A DNA stretch of 46,746 bases from an uncultured Alphaproteobacteria bacterium (lineage in GTDB: Bacteria; Pseudomonadota; Alphaproteobacteria; HIMB59; GCA-002718135): NCBI GenBank assembly GCA_902585605.1, contig CACIED010000008.1, positions 1 through 46,746 on the forward strand, in the 5' to 3' direction. A program made the position numbers and the translations under genes. The notes under the pieces were generated by a model. The model searched no databases and was not told the origin of the DNA. It worked only from the letters and a program-made list of their open reading frames with translations. Of this stretch, positions 9,032-18,786 are shown piece after piece. The first letter of the stretch is position 1; each line of letters opens with the position of its first letter.

Positions 9032-10025
9032 TAATTAGTGAGTTTACAAAATTTTTTGTAATTCCTTCTTCAATTATTTTATTTGCTAATTCAAAACTAT
9101 CTTTTAGATTATTTCTTAAATTGGATAAATATATTGCAGCTCCTGCATTTAATTCTACAATCATTTGAAATTCTTTGTAATCCCCGTTAATCATTTTATG
9201 AAAGCAATTTGCATTATATTCTGGATCTCCACCTTTTATATCTTCTAATTTAATTAAATCATAACCATAGTCTCTTGGATCAAAATTATATTCCAGAATT
9301 TTATTATCTTTCAATTCATTTATGAGAGTATTGTCTGATAAACTTATTTCATCTAAACCATCTAATCCGTGAACAACCATAGCTTTTTCAGAGCCTAGTT
9401 CTTTTAAGCAATTGCAATGCATAGAAACTAGATCTCTTGAATAGACACCTAGTAGCTGTTTACTTGCTTTAGCAGGATTTGTAAGAGGACCTAATAAATT
9501 AAAAATTGTAGGTGTAGCTAAATTCTTACGAACGTTAATTACATTCTTCATGGCAGAATGATGATTTTGAGCAAATAAAAAGCAAAAATTATTATTTGAT
9601 AATGATTTTTCTAAATCTTCTACATTATTTGTAATCTTATACCCTATTTTTTCTAGCATATCTGCAGAGCCTGATTTTGAACTAACCGAACGATTGCCAT
9701 GCTTTGCTATAGTAACACCAGCGCTTGCAGCAACTATGGCTGAACTTGTTGATATGTTTAATGTGTCTTTCATATCTCCACCGGTACCACAAGTATCAAT
9801 TGTATTTTTAGGAGAGTTTATTTTAAGAGATTTCTCTCTCATTACTTTAGCTGCACCAATAATTTCTTCTTTTGTTTCGCCCTTTAACTTTAAGCCAATG
9901 AGTATTGATGTAATTTTAATATCATCTAACTTACCGCTCATAATTTTATTAAATATATACATACTCTCATCAATATTAAGATTTTGTTGTTCGAGTATCT
10001 TATTTAATATTAAAGTTTGATCCAT
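9024..10025 (-). CDS. trpD: Anthranilate phosphoribosyltransferase TrpD
   Basis: TrpD transfers a phosphoribosyl group from PRPP to anthranilate. The 333-residue protein has a helical N-terminal domain (1-70), the PRPP-binding DTCGTGGD motif (77-84), the glycine-rich KHGNRSVSSKSGSAD motif (108-122) that holds anthranilate and Mg2+, and HGLDGLDE followed by a C-terminal alpha/beta region. Length is normal. The trpG stop shares one base with its start codon and it overlaps trpC by 8 bases. Confidence 0.96.
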   Translation of the reverse strand: MDQTLILNKILEQQNLNIDESMYIFNKIMSGKLDDIKITSILIGLKLKGETKEEIIGAAKVMREKSLKINSPKNTIDTCGTGGDMKDTLNISTSSAIVAASAGVTIAKHGNRSVSSKSGSADMLEKIGYKITNNVEDLEKSLSNNNFCFLFAQNHHSAMKNVINVRKNLATPTIFNLLGPLTNPAKASKQLLGVYSRDLVSMHCNCLKELGSEKAMVVHGLDGLDEISLSDNTLINELKDNKILEYNFDPRDYGYDLIKLEDIKGGDPEYNANCFHKMINGDYKEFQMIVELNAGAAIYLSNLRNNLKDSFELANKIIEEGITKNFVNSLINE

Positions 10026-10594
10026 TATTTTGCTAAGTTTAAAAAGTTTTTTAAAATAATTTTACCCATATCAGTACCTATACTTTCTGGATGAAATTGT
10101 AGTCCAAATATTGGTAATTTTTTATGTGCAATACCCATTATGATCTTACTATTTGTTTCAGCAGTTATTAAAAAATCTTTAGGCATAGTTTTTTTATCAA
10201 TTATAAGAGAATGATATCTAGTTGCTTTAAATTTTCTTTCTACATTTTTGAATATAGAATGGCCAAAGTGATTAATTGTATCAACTTTTCCGTGCATGAT
10301 TTCTTTGCATTTAACAATTTTACCTCCAAAAGCTTGACCAATAGTTTGATGTCCTAAACAAATGCCAAGTATAGGAAACTGTTTTGATAATTCAGAAACT
10401 ATATTAAGACTTATTCCAGCCTCATTTGGTGTGCACGGACCAGGTGAAATAACTATTGATTTAGGTTTTAATTTAAGAATTTTATTTATAGAAATTTTGT
10501 CATTTCTAAAAACAACAACCTTCTGATTTAAATCTAATAAGTAATGTTTTACGTTGTAAGTAAAACTATCATAATTATCTATTAATAATATCAT
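10025..10594 (-). CDS. trpG: Anthranilate synthase glutamine amidotransferase subunit TrpG
   Basis: TrpG hydrolyses glutamine and channels ammonia to TrpE. The 189-residue class I amidotransferase has the nucleophile C79 in LGICLGHQ, H168 and E170 in QFHPES, the oxyanion segment SPGPCTPNEAG (50-60) and the N-terminal LLIDNYDSFTYN. In some bacteria the TrpG subunit is shared with folate synthesis as PabA; nothing in the sequence rules this in or out. It overlaps trpE by 4 bases and trpD by 1, and is not fused to TrpE as in rhizobial TrpEG. Confidence 0.95.
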   Translation of the reverse strand: MILLIDNYDSFTYNVKHYLLDLNQKVVVFRNDKISINKILKLKPKSIVISPGPCTPNEAGISLNIVSELSKQFPILGICLGHQTIGQAFGGKIVKCKEIMHGKVDTINHFGHSIFKNVERKFKATRYHSLIIDKKTMPKDFLITAETNSKIIMGIAHKKLPIFGLQFHPESIGTDMGKIILKNFLNLAK

Positions 10595-12069
10595 ATATAA
10601 AATTTGTATGAATCCTCAGCAGCTGCCATTAAAGCACCTGCTTTATTTAAAATTTCTTGATGTTCATTTTTTGGAATAGAGTCATAAACTATTCCAGCAC
10701 CAGCTTGGATGTATAATTTATTATCTTTTACAAGCCCAGTTCTTAAACTAATGCACGTATCCATGTCTCCGTTAGAATCAAAATAGCCCATACAGCCAGC
10801 ATAAAAACTTCTATTTAAGTTTTCAAGCTCCTCTATGATTTCCATTGCCCTTATTTTTGGTGCCCCAGAAACTGTACCTGCTGGAAATCCTGCCATTAAA
10901 GCATCTAATGCATCTAAATTATTTTCTATTTTTCCCTCAACGTTTGAAACAATATGCATTACATGAGAATAATATTCTATAATCATCTTTTCAGTAACTT
11001 CTACTGTTCCTTTTTTTGAAACTCGACCAACATCGTTCCTTCCTAAATCTAAAAGCATTAAGTGTTCTGCGAGTTCTTTTTTATCATTCAGTAAATCATT
11101 AGATAAAAAAAGGTCTTCAGAGGCATTCTTTCCTCTTTTTCTAGTTCCAGCAATTGGTCTTATTGTAATTTTTTTATTTCTTAATTGAACCATCAATTCC
11201 GGGCTAGATGCAACAAGCCCAATTTTATTAAAGTTAAGATTGACTAGATAAGGAGAAGGGTTTAGTCGTCTCAATGATCTGTAAAGATTGACTGCCTTTA
11301 AGTTATATTTTGTTTCAAATCTCTGTGAAGGGACAACTTGAAAGATATCACCATTTTTAATATATTCTTTTGCTTTATTTACGATTTTATAAAATTGTTC
11401 TTTTTTGAAATTTGATTTAAATTTTAATTTTGATTTTTTATTTTTATTTTGCGCAGGTTTCAAAATACTCGTTTCTAATTTCTTTATTGTTTTTTCTATA
11501 AGTAATTTGTTTTTTCTATAGGCATTTTCTGCAGAGATTTTTTTACTTGGATAAGTGACTGTCATAAGGGAAATAATATCTTTAATATTATCAAATACAG
11601 CGACTATTTTTGGTCTGATTAAAATTGCATCAGGTATTTTTATATTGTCCTTATTACTAAGTTTAATATTTTCAATATATTGGATCATTGGATATCCTAA
11701 ATATCCAACTAGTGTTGGAAAAGGGACGTCAATTTGATCATTGTTAAATTTTGAAATTTTTACAAGCTCCTTGAGGCTAAGAATTGGCTTTTGATCTAGT
11801 TTGTAACCAAAATTAAGATCTAAATATTTAATTTTTGCTTTACCTTTTTCAACTGTCCATATTAAATCAGGATCACAACCAAGTAATGAGTAACGTCCTC
11901 TTTTACTTCCGCCCTCAACTGACTCTAATAGAAATGAATATTTTTCTGATTTACTAATTTTTAATAATGATGAAAATGGTGTTTCAATATCAGCAATTAG
12001 ATTTTTTTTTAATATCTGAGGTAAGCCTTTATTATATTGGCTTATAAATTTTTTTTTTTCTAAACTCAT
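10591..12069 (-). CDS. trpE: Anthranilate synthase component I TrpE
   Basis: TrpE makes anthranilate from chorismate with ammonia from TrpG. The 492-residue protein has an N-terminal domain with the LLES tryptophan-feedback element (residues 47-50) and the chorismate-binding domain with PIAGTRKRG, DLGRNDVGRVS, the MAGFPAGTVSGAPK motif and the terminal QAGAGIVYDS block. The intact LLES motif suggests feedback inhibition by tryptophan. No trpL leader peptide or attenuator precedes it: its ATG overlaps the end of the ppiD gene by 4 bases, so control by attenuation is unlikely. Confidence 0.96.
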   Translation of the reverse strand: MSLEKKKFISQYNKGLPQILKKNLIADIETPFSSLLKISKSEKYSFLLESVEGGSKRGRYSLLGCDPDLIWTVEKGKAKIKYLDLNFGYKLDQKPILSLKELVKISKFNNDQIDVPFPTLVGYLGYPMIQYIENIKLSNKDNIKIPDAILIRPKIVAVFDNIKDIISLMTVTYPSKKISAENAYRKNKLLIEKTIKKLETSILKPAQNKNKKSKLKFKSNFKKEQFYKIVNKAKEYIKNGDIFQVVPSQRFETKYNLKAVNLYRSLRRLNPSPYLVNLNFNKIGLVASSPELMVQLRNKKITIRPIAGTRKRGKNASEDLFLSNDLLNDKKELAEHLMLLDLGRNDVGRVSKKGTVEVTEKMIIEYYSHVMHIVSNVEGKIENNLDALDALMAGFPAGTVSGAPKIRAMEIIEELENLNRSFYAGCMGYFDSNGDMDTCISLRTGLVKDNKLYIQAGAGIVYDSIPKNEHQEILNKAGALMAAAEDSYKFYI

Positions 12070-13886
12070 TTATACTGAGACAAAAGACCATTAATAAGTT
12101 CATCATTGAATGATATTTCTTTTGTCTTAATAATCTCACTGCCAAATGCTGTTTTTAAATCACTTATTAAATTAATGTTTGAAGTATTTTCACCTTCTTC
12201 AGGCATCTTTATGTTTTTAATATTAGCAAAATAAATAGAATTTTCATCTGATCCAAAGGCTACTTTATCAATATCAGTTTCAAAAATCTTTTGTTTAAAA
12301 GATGTAGGCAACTCAGCATTATCTTGTAAGGATAAGTTTAGATTTTCTGCATTTAACCTATAAAATTTACTTATGTTTGTAAAAAACTCTTTATTGTTTT
12401 CAAAAATATTTTCAGCTTGCTCAGTTTTTTTTGCAAATATAAAATCATTTAAAACATTCTCAAATATATTATCAATACTTTCTATTTTTGATGGATATAT
12501 GTTATCAACATTTACAATAAAAGAAGTATCATTATCAATGTCTACTAAATCACTAACAAAATCTTTATTTTGAGTAAAAGAAAATGAAATTACGTTACTT
12601 AAAGCAGGATTATCTTCATTATTGTTGTTTATAATTTTTTTCTTATTTATTAATTTAAGATTATTTTGATCCGCTATTTCATTAATTGAAAATCCATCAA
12701 GTATTTGTCGATCGAGACTTGACTTTAATTCATTGAAGTAATTATCTAACTCAAAATTAGTCAATGTATTATTTATTTCTTCCTTAACCTCATCAAATTT
12801 TAATTCTTTTAATGTAAAAATCTCATCCAAAATAATTATATGATATGCCAAGGTGGTTTGGATTACATCTGATATACTTCCTTTGTCTAATTCAAATATT
12901 GCATTCGCAAGTTCTTCTAAAACTTTATTTCTATTAACATTTTCAAATTCATTGAAAATTATGTTATTTTTTTCAGCAAATTTTATAATTTCTTCATTAG
13001 ATTTTCCAGATACATTTAATTTAAATTCATCTGCTTCCTCTTTAGATTTAAAATTAAATTGTTTAAAGCTTCTTTCTTCTGGATTAATAAATAATTCTTT
13101 ATTGTTATTATAATATTCTTTAAGTTTGTTTTCTGAAGGTGAAAAATTGTCTATAAAATCACTTTTATTTATTAATATATATGAAATATCTCTCTTTTCA
13201 TTTGTCATATATTTAGAGGAGTTAATATTAAAATAATCTAATAGCTCTATATTATCTTTTGTAATTTGATCTTTGTTGTAGTTATCTATTTTAATTTCAT
13301 CATAAGGTATTTTAAGCAACTCTATTTCTCTATTTTGATTATCATACTTATTAAAATTTATTTGCAATTGTGAGGGATAATTTTTTTGAAAGAAAAGTTG
13401 ATCAAATACAACCGATCTAGTTTCAAAATTTATTAAATCAACAAGGTCTTCAATTTTTAAGCCTTGCTGTCTTAAAAAAGTATTTAATTTACCATCATCT
13501 AATTTATTATTAATATAAAGATCTGGGAAATTTCTTTTTGTCTCTTTTGCTATTGTAGTATCATCTAAAATATAATTTATTTTATCAAATTCATTTTCGA
13601 AAATTGCACTATTTACTAAATTTTGCAATGCAACTTGATGCACTTGAAAATTCCTTATTTGATCACCTGTAAGTTGGCTTCCTATCATTTGAGAAAATTG
13701 ATTAATGTTCATGTCCATCGAGCGCATAAATCTTGTTGTAGATATTGGCGTGCCTGAAATATCTGCAACAAAATTATCAGAATTAAATAAATTGGAGTAT
13801 CGCGTAGATCCTCTAAAGAAAAACAAACTAGCTGCAAACAGAACAGCTAGCCCAATTCCAATCCAAGAATTTCTAAAAAATCTCAT
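12066..13886 (-). CDS. ppiD: PpiD-like membrane-anchored peptidylprolyl isomerase / foldase
   Basis: This is a SurA/PpiD-family periplasmic chaperone of 606 residues. A single N-terminal membrane anchor (about 8-25, WIGIGLAVLFAASLFFF) is followed by a SurA-N-like helical domain (about 35-190), a parvulin-like PPIC domain (about 265-360, with TLAYHIIILDE near its end) and a long C-terminal region. The parvulin domain is divergent, so chaperone function is safer than isomerase activity. PpiD homologues stand beside trpE and divergent from tpiA in many Alphaproteobacteria, as here. The product helps fold exported outer-membrane and periplasmic proteins. Confidence 0.88.
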   Translation of the reverse strand: MRFFRNSWIGIGLAVLFAASLFFFRGSTRYSNLFNSDNFVADISGTPISTTRFMRSMDMNINQFSQMIGSQLTGDQIRNFQVHQVALQNLVNSAIFENEFDKINYILDDTTIAKETKRNFPDLYINNKLDDGKLNTFLRQQGLKIEDLVDLINFETRSVVFDQLFFQKNYPSQLQINFNKYDNQNREIELLKIPYDEIKIDNYNKDQITKDNIELLDYFNINSSKYMTNEKRDISYILINKSDFIDNFSPSENKLKEYYNNNKELFINPEERSFKQFNFKSKEEADEFKLNVSGKSNEEIIKFAEKNNIIFNEFENVNRNKVLEELANAIFELDKGSISDVIQTTLAYHIIILDEIFTLKELKFDEVKEEINNTLTNFELDNYFNELKSSLDRQILDGFSINEIADQNNLKLINKKKIINNNNEDNPALSNVISFSFTQNKDFVSDLVDIDNDTSFIVNVDNIYPSKIESIDNIFENVLNDFIFAKKTEQAENIFENNKEFFTNISKFYRLNAENLNLSLQDNAELPTSFKQKIFETDIDKVAFGSDENSIYFANIKNIKMPEEGENTSNINLISDLKTAFGSEIIKTKEISFNDELINGLLSQYK

Positions 13887-13893
13887 TATTCTA

Positions 13894-13921
13894 TTGCTTC
13901 TATAATATTAGTTTCTATAAA
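13894..13921 (+). promoter_or_regulatory. Possible promoter for the tpiA-secG-pyrG run
   Basis: In the 46-base divergent gap between ppiD and tpiA the + strand has TTGCTT (13894-13899), a 16-base spacer and TATAAA (13916-13921), 11 bases before the tpiA ATG. The match is partial. A leftward promoter for ppiD-trp must lie in the same gap, where TATTAT-like elements occur on the other strand. No Shine-Dalgarno sequence is visible for tpiA. Confidence 0.35.
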
Positions 13922-13932
13922 TAAAAGTAATT

Positions 13933-14652
13933 ATGATCAATCTAGACAATTATTCTTCAATTTTTATAGCAAATTGGAAATTAAATGGAAATTATTCATT
14001 TTTAAAAGAATATTATGAAAAATTAAAAGTTAATTCTAATAATTGTACGATTATTTGTTCATCCTCAATTTACTTACAATCACTTAAGGGTAATAATAAA
14101 AACTTATTTTGTGGCGCACAAGACGTCTCATTATTTAAAGAAGGTGCCTACACTGGAGAATTATCTGCATCAATGCTAAGGGATAATAATATAGATTTTT
14201 GTTTGGTTGGTCATTCTGAGCGAAGACAATACTTTGCTGAAACAAATAATAATGTAAAAACTAAAAGTTTAAACCTTATTGAAGAAAATATTATACCAGT
14301 GATCTGTATAGGTGAAACCTTAGAGCAAAAAGAAAATAACTTAACAGAAGAAATCTTATTTACACAAATCAAGGAAAGTATTCCAAATTCAGCAACTCAT
14401 CAAAATGCTTTAATTGCTTATGAGCCAGTTTGGGCAATCGGTACTGGATTAACTCCAACCCTAGATGAAATAAATCAAGTTCATGAATTAATCAAAAATT
14501 TTGATCAAAAATTTATTAACTATAAAGTACTTTATGGAGGTTCTGTAAAGTCTTCAAATTCAAAAGAAATTACTGAATTAACTCATGTAGATGGATGTTT
14601 AATTGGTGGGGCATCATTAAAAGTAGATGAATTCAATACAATTATTTCTTGA
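13933..14652 (+). CDS. tpiA: Triose-phosphate isomerase
   Basis: This enzyme interconverts dihydroxyacetone phosphate and glyceraldehyde 3-phosphate. The 239-residue TIM barrel has K16 in ANWKLNG, catalytic H94 in VGHSERRQYF, catalytic E164 in AYEPVWAIGTG (including the flexible loop-6 residues) and the C-terminal phosphate loop YGGSVKSSN. It is about 10 residues shorter than E. coli TpiA, with all catalytic parts intact. First gene of the rightward run, divergent from ppiD. Confidence 0.97.
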   Translation: MINLDNYSSIFIANWKLNGNYSFLKEYYEKLKVNSNNCTIICSSSIYLQSLKGNNKNLFCGAQDVSLFKEGAYTGELSASMLRDNNIDFCLVGHSERRQYFAETNNNVKTKSLNLIEENIIPVICIGETLEQKENNLTEEILFTQIKESIPNSATHQNALIAYEPVWAIGTGLTPTLDEINQVHELIKNFDQKFINYKVLYGGSVKSSNSKEITELTHVDGCLIGGASLKVDEFNTIIS

Positions 14653-14684
14653 TAAATAGAAACAATTTAATATAAAGCGAATTT

Positions 14685-14990
14685 ATGACAACTTTAGTAA
14701 TTATTCAACTGATACTTGCAATTGCTCTAGTTATATTAGTTTTATTACAAGGATCTGATAATGATAGCTTAGGTCTTGGTGGCGGAACTTCAACCGGATT
14801 AATGTCAGCGAGAGGTACTGCAAACCTACTTTCCCGGCTAACTGCAATAACTGCTGTCCTATTTATGATAATGAGTATCGTTCTTACAATTACCGCTTCT
14901 ATAGGTTCAGATCGTAATGTATTAGAGTCACTTCCCTCAATCAATACTGAAGAAACTTCAGAAGAACCAACTATACCAGAAAATAATTAA
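14685..14990 (+). CDS. secG: Protein translocase subunit SecG
   Basis: SecG is the auxiliary inner-membrane subunit of the SecYEG translocon. The 101-residue protein has two hydrophobic helices (about 3-22 and 50-70) around a Gly/Ser-rich cytoplasmic loop (LGGGTSTGLMSARGTANLLSR, about 31-51), the family hallmark, and an acidic C-terminal tail. The position between tpiA and pyrG is the conserved alphaproteobacterial one. Confidence 0.93.
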   Translation: MTTLVIIQLILAIALVILVLLQGSDNDSLGLGGGTSTGLMSARGTANLLSRLTAITAVLFMIMSIVLTITASIGSDRNVLESLPSINTEETSEEPTIPENN

Positions 14991-14994
14991 TAAT

Positions 14995-15038
14995 ATCTTG
15001 CTATAACAAGATCTATTATGTATCACGGTATTCCGTAA
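14995..15038 (+). other. pyrG leader: two hairpins and a six-codon reading frame
   Basis: The secG-pyrG gap contains a perfect 6-bp stem (ATCTTG 14995-15000 / CAAGAT 15007-15012, loop CTATAA) and a 4-bp stem (ACGG 15025-15028 / CCGT 15033-15036, loop TATT) ending one base before the pyrG ATG. An ATG at 15018 opens a six-codon frame (MYHGIP) whose TAA (15036-15038) overlaps the pyrG ATG by one base. No Shine-Dalgarno sequence is seen for pyrG. No T-run follows, so this is not a terminator. Regulatory function is inference and chance cannot be excluded. Confidence 0.35.
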
Positions 15039-16651
15039 TGCATTTTGTTTTTATTACGGGTGGAGTAGCATCATCTCTTGGAAAAGGCATAGCCTCTGCG
15101 TCCTTAGCAACACTTTTAAAAAGTAGAAAATTTAAAGTAAGAATTAGAAAATTAGATCCTTATTTAAATGTGGATCCAGGAACAATGAGTCCATATCAAC
15201 ATGGAGAAGTATATGTAACTGATGATGGTGCAGAAACAGATTTAGATCTTGGTCATTACGAAAGATTTACAAATCAATCAGCTAAGCAATCAGATAGTGT
15301 TTCATCAGGTAAAATCTATTCAAATGTCCTTATGAAGGAAAGAAAAGGTGATTATCTAGGATCAACTATTCAGGTAATTCCTCATGTTACCAATGAAATA
15401 AAATCTTTTATACACAGTGATTTAAAAAATGAAGATATCGCAATTTATGAAATAGGTGGAACAGTTGGAGATATTGAATCCCTACCTTTTTTAGAAGCAA
15501 TAAGACAAATTAGAAATGATAAAAATATTTCATCTGCATTAATTCATATGACTTATATTCCATATTTAAGTTCAGCAGGTGAGTTAAAAACGAAACCTAC
15601 TCAACATTCAGTTAAAGAACTTCTCAATGCCGGTATTCAACCAAATATAATTATGTGTAGATCTGAGCAACCAATAGATGAGGATTCAATTTCTAAAATA
15701 TCTTTATTTTGTAATGTTAAAAAAGAGTCGGTAATTCCTGCATTGAATGCTAAATCAATTTATGAAGTTCCTTCATTATATTCTAAATATGGTTTGGATG
15801 AAGCTCTCCTTAAACAATTGGGTTATAAACCAAAAAATCATAAACTAAATTTAAAGCCTTGGATCGATCTTCAAAAAAAAATTAAAAAAAGAAAACATAA
15901 AGTAAAAATTGCGGTAGTAGGAAAATACACAAATCTTAAAGATAGTTATAAATCACTTAATGAAGCATTGGTTCACGGAGGTATAGAAAATTCTACTGAT
16001 GTAAATATTCAATGGATTAATTCTGAGAAAGAAAACAATAATAGTTTAATGAAAAAATTAAAAGATTGTAATGGAATTTTAATTCCTGGCGGTTTTGGTA
16101 TTCGTGGAATTAATGGAAAAATTCATGCCATCAAATATGCAAGAGAAAACAATATTCCTTTTTTTGGAATATGTCTTGGGATGCAGTTAGCAGTTATTGA
16201 AATCGCACAAAATGTTCTAAAAATTAAAAACGCCCATTCTTCAGAATTTAAGAAAACTACTAAATCAGTTGTGGGATTAATGACAGAATGGGTAAATAAA
16301 AATAAGATCGAAAAAAGAGATAAAAATAGTGACAAGGGTGGAACGATGCGTCTTGGAGCATACAAAGCTATTTTGAAAAAAAATTCAAAAATCTTTTCGA
16401 TATATAAAAAAGGAGTAATTAGTGAGAGACACAGACATAGATACGAAGTAAATCAGAAATTTCTATCAAAATTTGAAAACAAAGGTTATTATTTCAGTGG
16501 TATGTCACCAGATGGATTATTGCCTGAAGTACTTGAAAGTAAAAAACACAAATGGTTTATTGGAGTTCAATTTCATCCAGAGTTAAAGTCAAGACCATTA
16601 GATCCTCATCCTCTTTTCGTATCATTTATAAAGGCTGCAATAAATGATTAA
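15038..16651 (+). CDS. pyrG: CTP synthase
   Basis: PyrG aminates UTP to CTP using ATP and glutamine. The 537-residue protein has the N-terminal amidoligase domain starting with FITGGVASSLGKGIASASLA (the P-loop-like region), the YLNVDPGTMSPYQHGEV substrate segment, and a C-terminal class I amidotransferase domain with the nucleophile in FFGICLGMQLAV and the His/Glu pair in QFHPELKSRP. Length is normal. Its ATG directly follows a small hairpin and overlaps the stop of a six-codon frame; the 3' end overlaps kdsA by 8 bases. Confidence 0.97.
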   Translation: MHFVFITGGVASSLGKGIASASLATLLKSRKFKVRIRKLDPYLNVDPGTMSPYQHGEVYVTDDGAETDLDLGHYERFTNQSAKQSDSVSSGKIYSNVLMKERKGDYLGSTIQVIPHVTNEIKSFIHSDLKNEDIAIYEIGGTVGDIESLPFLEAIRQIRNDKNISSALIHMTYIPYLSSAGELKTKPTQHSVKELLNAGIQPNIIMCRSEQPIDEDSISKISLFCNVKKESVIPALNAKSIYEVPSLYSKYGLDEALLKQLGYKPKNHKLNLKPWIDLQKKIKKRKHKVKIAVVGKYTNLKDSYKSLNEALVHGGIENSTDVNIQWINSEKENNNSLMKKLKDCNGILIPGGFGIRGINGKIHAIKYARENNIPFFGICLGMQLAVIEIAQNVLKIKNAHSSEFKKTTKSVVGLMTEWVNKNKIEKRDKNSDKGGTMRLGAYKAILKKNSKIFSIYKKGVISERHRHRYEVNQKFLSKFENKGYYFSGMSPDGLLPEVLESKKHKWFIGVQFHPELKSRPLDPHPLFVSFIKAAIND

Positions 16652-17474
16652 TATCAATCTAAAAAATTTTTCTATCTCAAATACTTCTCCATTTGTTTTA
16701 ATTGCAGGTCCATGCGTAATAGAAAATGAAAGTCACTCACTGATGATTGCAGAACAGCTAAATAAAATATGTGATAATGTTGGTATTAAATTAATTTTTA
16801 AATCTAGTTTTGATAAGGCTAATAGATCAAGTATTAAAAGTGATAGAGGTATTATGCTCAATGATGCATTAAAAATCTTTGAGAAAATTAAAACTAATTT
16901 TAATTTACCAATACTAACCGATGTCCATAATGAAGATCAATGTAATCAATTAAATCAAGATAGCATTATTGATATTCTCCAAATACCTGCTTTTTTATGT
17001 CGTCAAACAGATTTATTATTAGCTGCAGGTAATACAAATAAAATAATTAATGTTAAAAAAGGTCAATTTTTATCGCCAACTGACGTTAAAAATATTTTTA
17101 CCAAGATAGAAACTACAAATAATAAAAACATTATGATAACTGAAAGAGGAACATCTTTTGGTTACAACACACTAGTAAATGATTTTAGAGGTTTAGATAT
17201 TATGAAAAGATATGAATATCCGGTAATTTTTGATGCAACTCATTCCGTTCAACAACCAGGAGGATTAGGTGATAAAAGTGGCGGTCAAAGAGAACATATC
17301 CCTTCTTTATGCAAAGCTGCTATATCTATTGGTGTAGCTGGTTTATTTTTAGAAACACATAATGATCCAAATAATGCTCCTAGTGATGGACCAAACATGA
17401 TTAATATAAAAGATTTAAAAAATTTACTAGTTCAACTTAAAAAATTTGATGATATAGCAAAAAACAATGCCTAA
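16644..17474 (+). CDS. kdsA: 3-deoxy-D-manno-octulosonate 8-phosphate synthase KdsA
   Basis: KdsA condenses phosphoenolpyruvate and arabinose 5-phosphate to KDO-8-phosphate for the LPS inner core. The 276-residue TIM barrel shows [50 protein letters not shown] and [11 protein letters not shown], covering PEP and sugar-phosphate binding. Having Asn rather than Cys in the GPCVIE region does not decide between metal and non-metal types by eye. It overlaps pyrG and eno by 8 bases each. With the lpx genes it indicates a KDO-containing lipid A. Confidence 0.96.
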   Translation: MININLKNFSISNTSPFVLIAGPCVIENESHSLMIAEQLNKICDNVGIKLIFKSSFDKANRSSIKSDRGIMLNDALKIFEKIKTNFNLPILTDVHNEDQCNQLNQDSIIDILQIPAFLCRQTDLLLAAGNTNKIINVKKGQFLSPTDVKNIFTKIETTNNKNIMITERGTSFGYNTLVNDFRGLDIMKRYEYPVIFDATHSVQQPGGLGDKSGGQREHIPSLCKAAISIGVAGLFLETHNDPNNAPSDGPNMINIKDLKNLLVQLKKFDDIAKNNA

Positions 17475-18747
17475 AATATCAAACATAAAAGCAAGACAAA
17501 TAATAGATAGCAGAGGTAATCCTACTGTTGAGTGTGATATAGAATTTGAAAATTCTACATTTGGAAGAGCTGCGGTTCCAAGTGGAGCATCTACTGGAGT
17601 GCATGAGGCTCTAGAATTGCGAGATAATGATAAATCCCAATACAAAGGTAAAGGAGTTTTGAAAGCAGTAGAAAATATTAATGATACAATTTCTAATGAA
17701 CTAGTAGGAAAATCATTTGAAGATATTTCTTCTTTTGATGATTTTTTATTAGAACTTGATGGTACGGAAAATAAATCTAACTTAGGCGCTAATGCAACAC
17801 TTGCTGCAAGCTTAGCTTTTGCAAAATGTTTAGCTTCATCAGAAGGTAATGAATTGTATTCTTTTCTTGGTAAAGGACATACAATGAGTCTTCCAGTTCC
17901 AATGATGAACATAATTAATGGAGGATCACATGCAGACAACGATGTCGATATTCAAGAATTTATGGTTGCTCCTATTGGTGCTAATAATTTTTCAGAAGCA
18001 ATTCAATATGGTTGCGAAATATTTCACTCATTAAAATCACTTTTAAAATCAAAAGGCTTAAATACAAATGTTGGTGATGAAGGTGGATTTGCTCCTAATA
18101 TTAATAGTTCTAGTGAGGTCATAGAAACGGTTTTAAAATCAGTAGAGGATGCAGGTTTTAAACCTGGAAAGGATATTTATCTTTCACTTGATGTTGCATC
18201 AACTGAATTTTACAAAAATAATAAATATGATTTACAGGGAGAAAAAATTGTTTTGTCTTCTGATGAGATGATAAAATATTTAGAGAAATTAGTAAATGCT
18301 TATCCCATTTATTCTATTGAGGATGGTATGTCAGAGGATGATTGGGATGGTTGGTCTAATTTAACATCAACAATAGGGAAAAAAGTTCAGTTAGTTGGTG
18401 ACGATTTATTTGTTACAAACAAAACAAGATTGCAAAAAGGTATTTCAGAGGGTGCAGGAAATTCTATTTTAGTTAAAGTAAATCAGATTGGAACTTTAAA
18501 AGAAACTTTAGAGTCAATTAAATTAGCTAAAGAAAATAATTTTACTACTATAATTTCACATCGTTCAGGTGAGACTGAAGATACGACTATTGCTGATTTA
18601 TCAGTTGGTGTTTCAGCAGGTCAAATAAAAACAGGATCATTATCTAGAACAGATAGAACAGCAAAATATAATCAATTGTTAAGAATTGAAGAAGCACTAC
18701 AAGGTAAAGCAAATTATGCTGGATCATCTATCTTAAATAATAAATAA
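17467..18747 (+). CDS. eno: Enolase
   Basis: Enolase converts 2-phosphoglycerate to phosphoenolpyruvate, the substrate of KdsA encoded just upstream. The 426-residue protein has the N-terminal [13 protein letters not shown], the mobile-loop region [10 protein letters not shown], metal-ligand segments [24 protein letters not shown] and VGDDLFVTN, the catalytic Lys in [10 protein letters not shown] and the [18 protein letters not shown] signature. Length is standard. The gene overlaps kdsA by 8 bases, and its stop codon is followed at once by a perfect TTGACA element for ftsB. Confidence 0.98.
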   Translation: MPKISNIKARQIIDSRGNPTVECDIEFENSTFGRAAVPSGASTGVHEALELRDNDKSQYKGKGVLKAVENINDTISNELVGKSFEDISSFDDFLLELDGTENKSNLGANATLAASLAFAKCLASSEGNELYSFLGKGHTMSLPVPMMNIINGGSHADNDVDIQEFMVAPIGANNFSEAIQYGCEIFHSLKSLLKSKGLNTNVGDEGGFAPNINSSSEVIETVLKSVEDAGFKPGKDIYLSLDVASTEFYKNNKYDLQGEKIVLSSDEMIKYLEKLVNAYPIYSIEDGMSEDDWDGWSNLTSTIGKKVQLVGDDLFVTNKTRLQKGISEGAGNSILVKVNQIGTLKETLESIKLAKENNFTTIISHRSGETEDTTIADLSVGVSAGQIKTGSLSRTDRTAKYNQLLRIEEALQGKANYAGSSILNNK

Positions 18748-18778
18748 TTGACAGTTTCGATCTTAAATATGCTATTTA
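18748..18778 (+). promoter_or_regulatory. Promoter for ftsB
   Basis: TTGACA (18748-18753), a perfect sigma-70-type -35 box, begins immediately after the eno stop. An extended -10, TGC followed by TATTTA (18773-18778), lies after a 19-base spacer. A perfect TATAAT (18779-18784) also exists but at a 25-base spacing. Initiation from the first pairing would fall at or next to the ftsB ATG (18787), implying a leaderless or nearly leaderless mRNA. Confidence 0.5.
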
Positions 18779-18786
18779 TATAATAA

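Noticed and set aside
12066..12090. trp attenuator or leader peptide before trpE
   Set aside because: trpE overlaps the ppiD stop by 4 bases and no Trp-codon-rich micro-frame or terminator/antiterminator pair is visible.
14995..15012. Terminator between secG and pyrG
   Set aside because: The 6-bp hairpin is perfect but is followed by CTATTATG rather than a T-run.
17427..17939. 170-residue open frame opposite eno
   Set aside because: Antisense shadow of a highly conserved gene, Ser/Leu-rich low-information sequence, no start signal.
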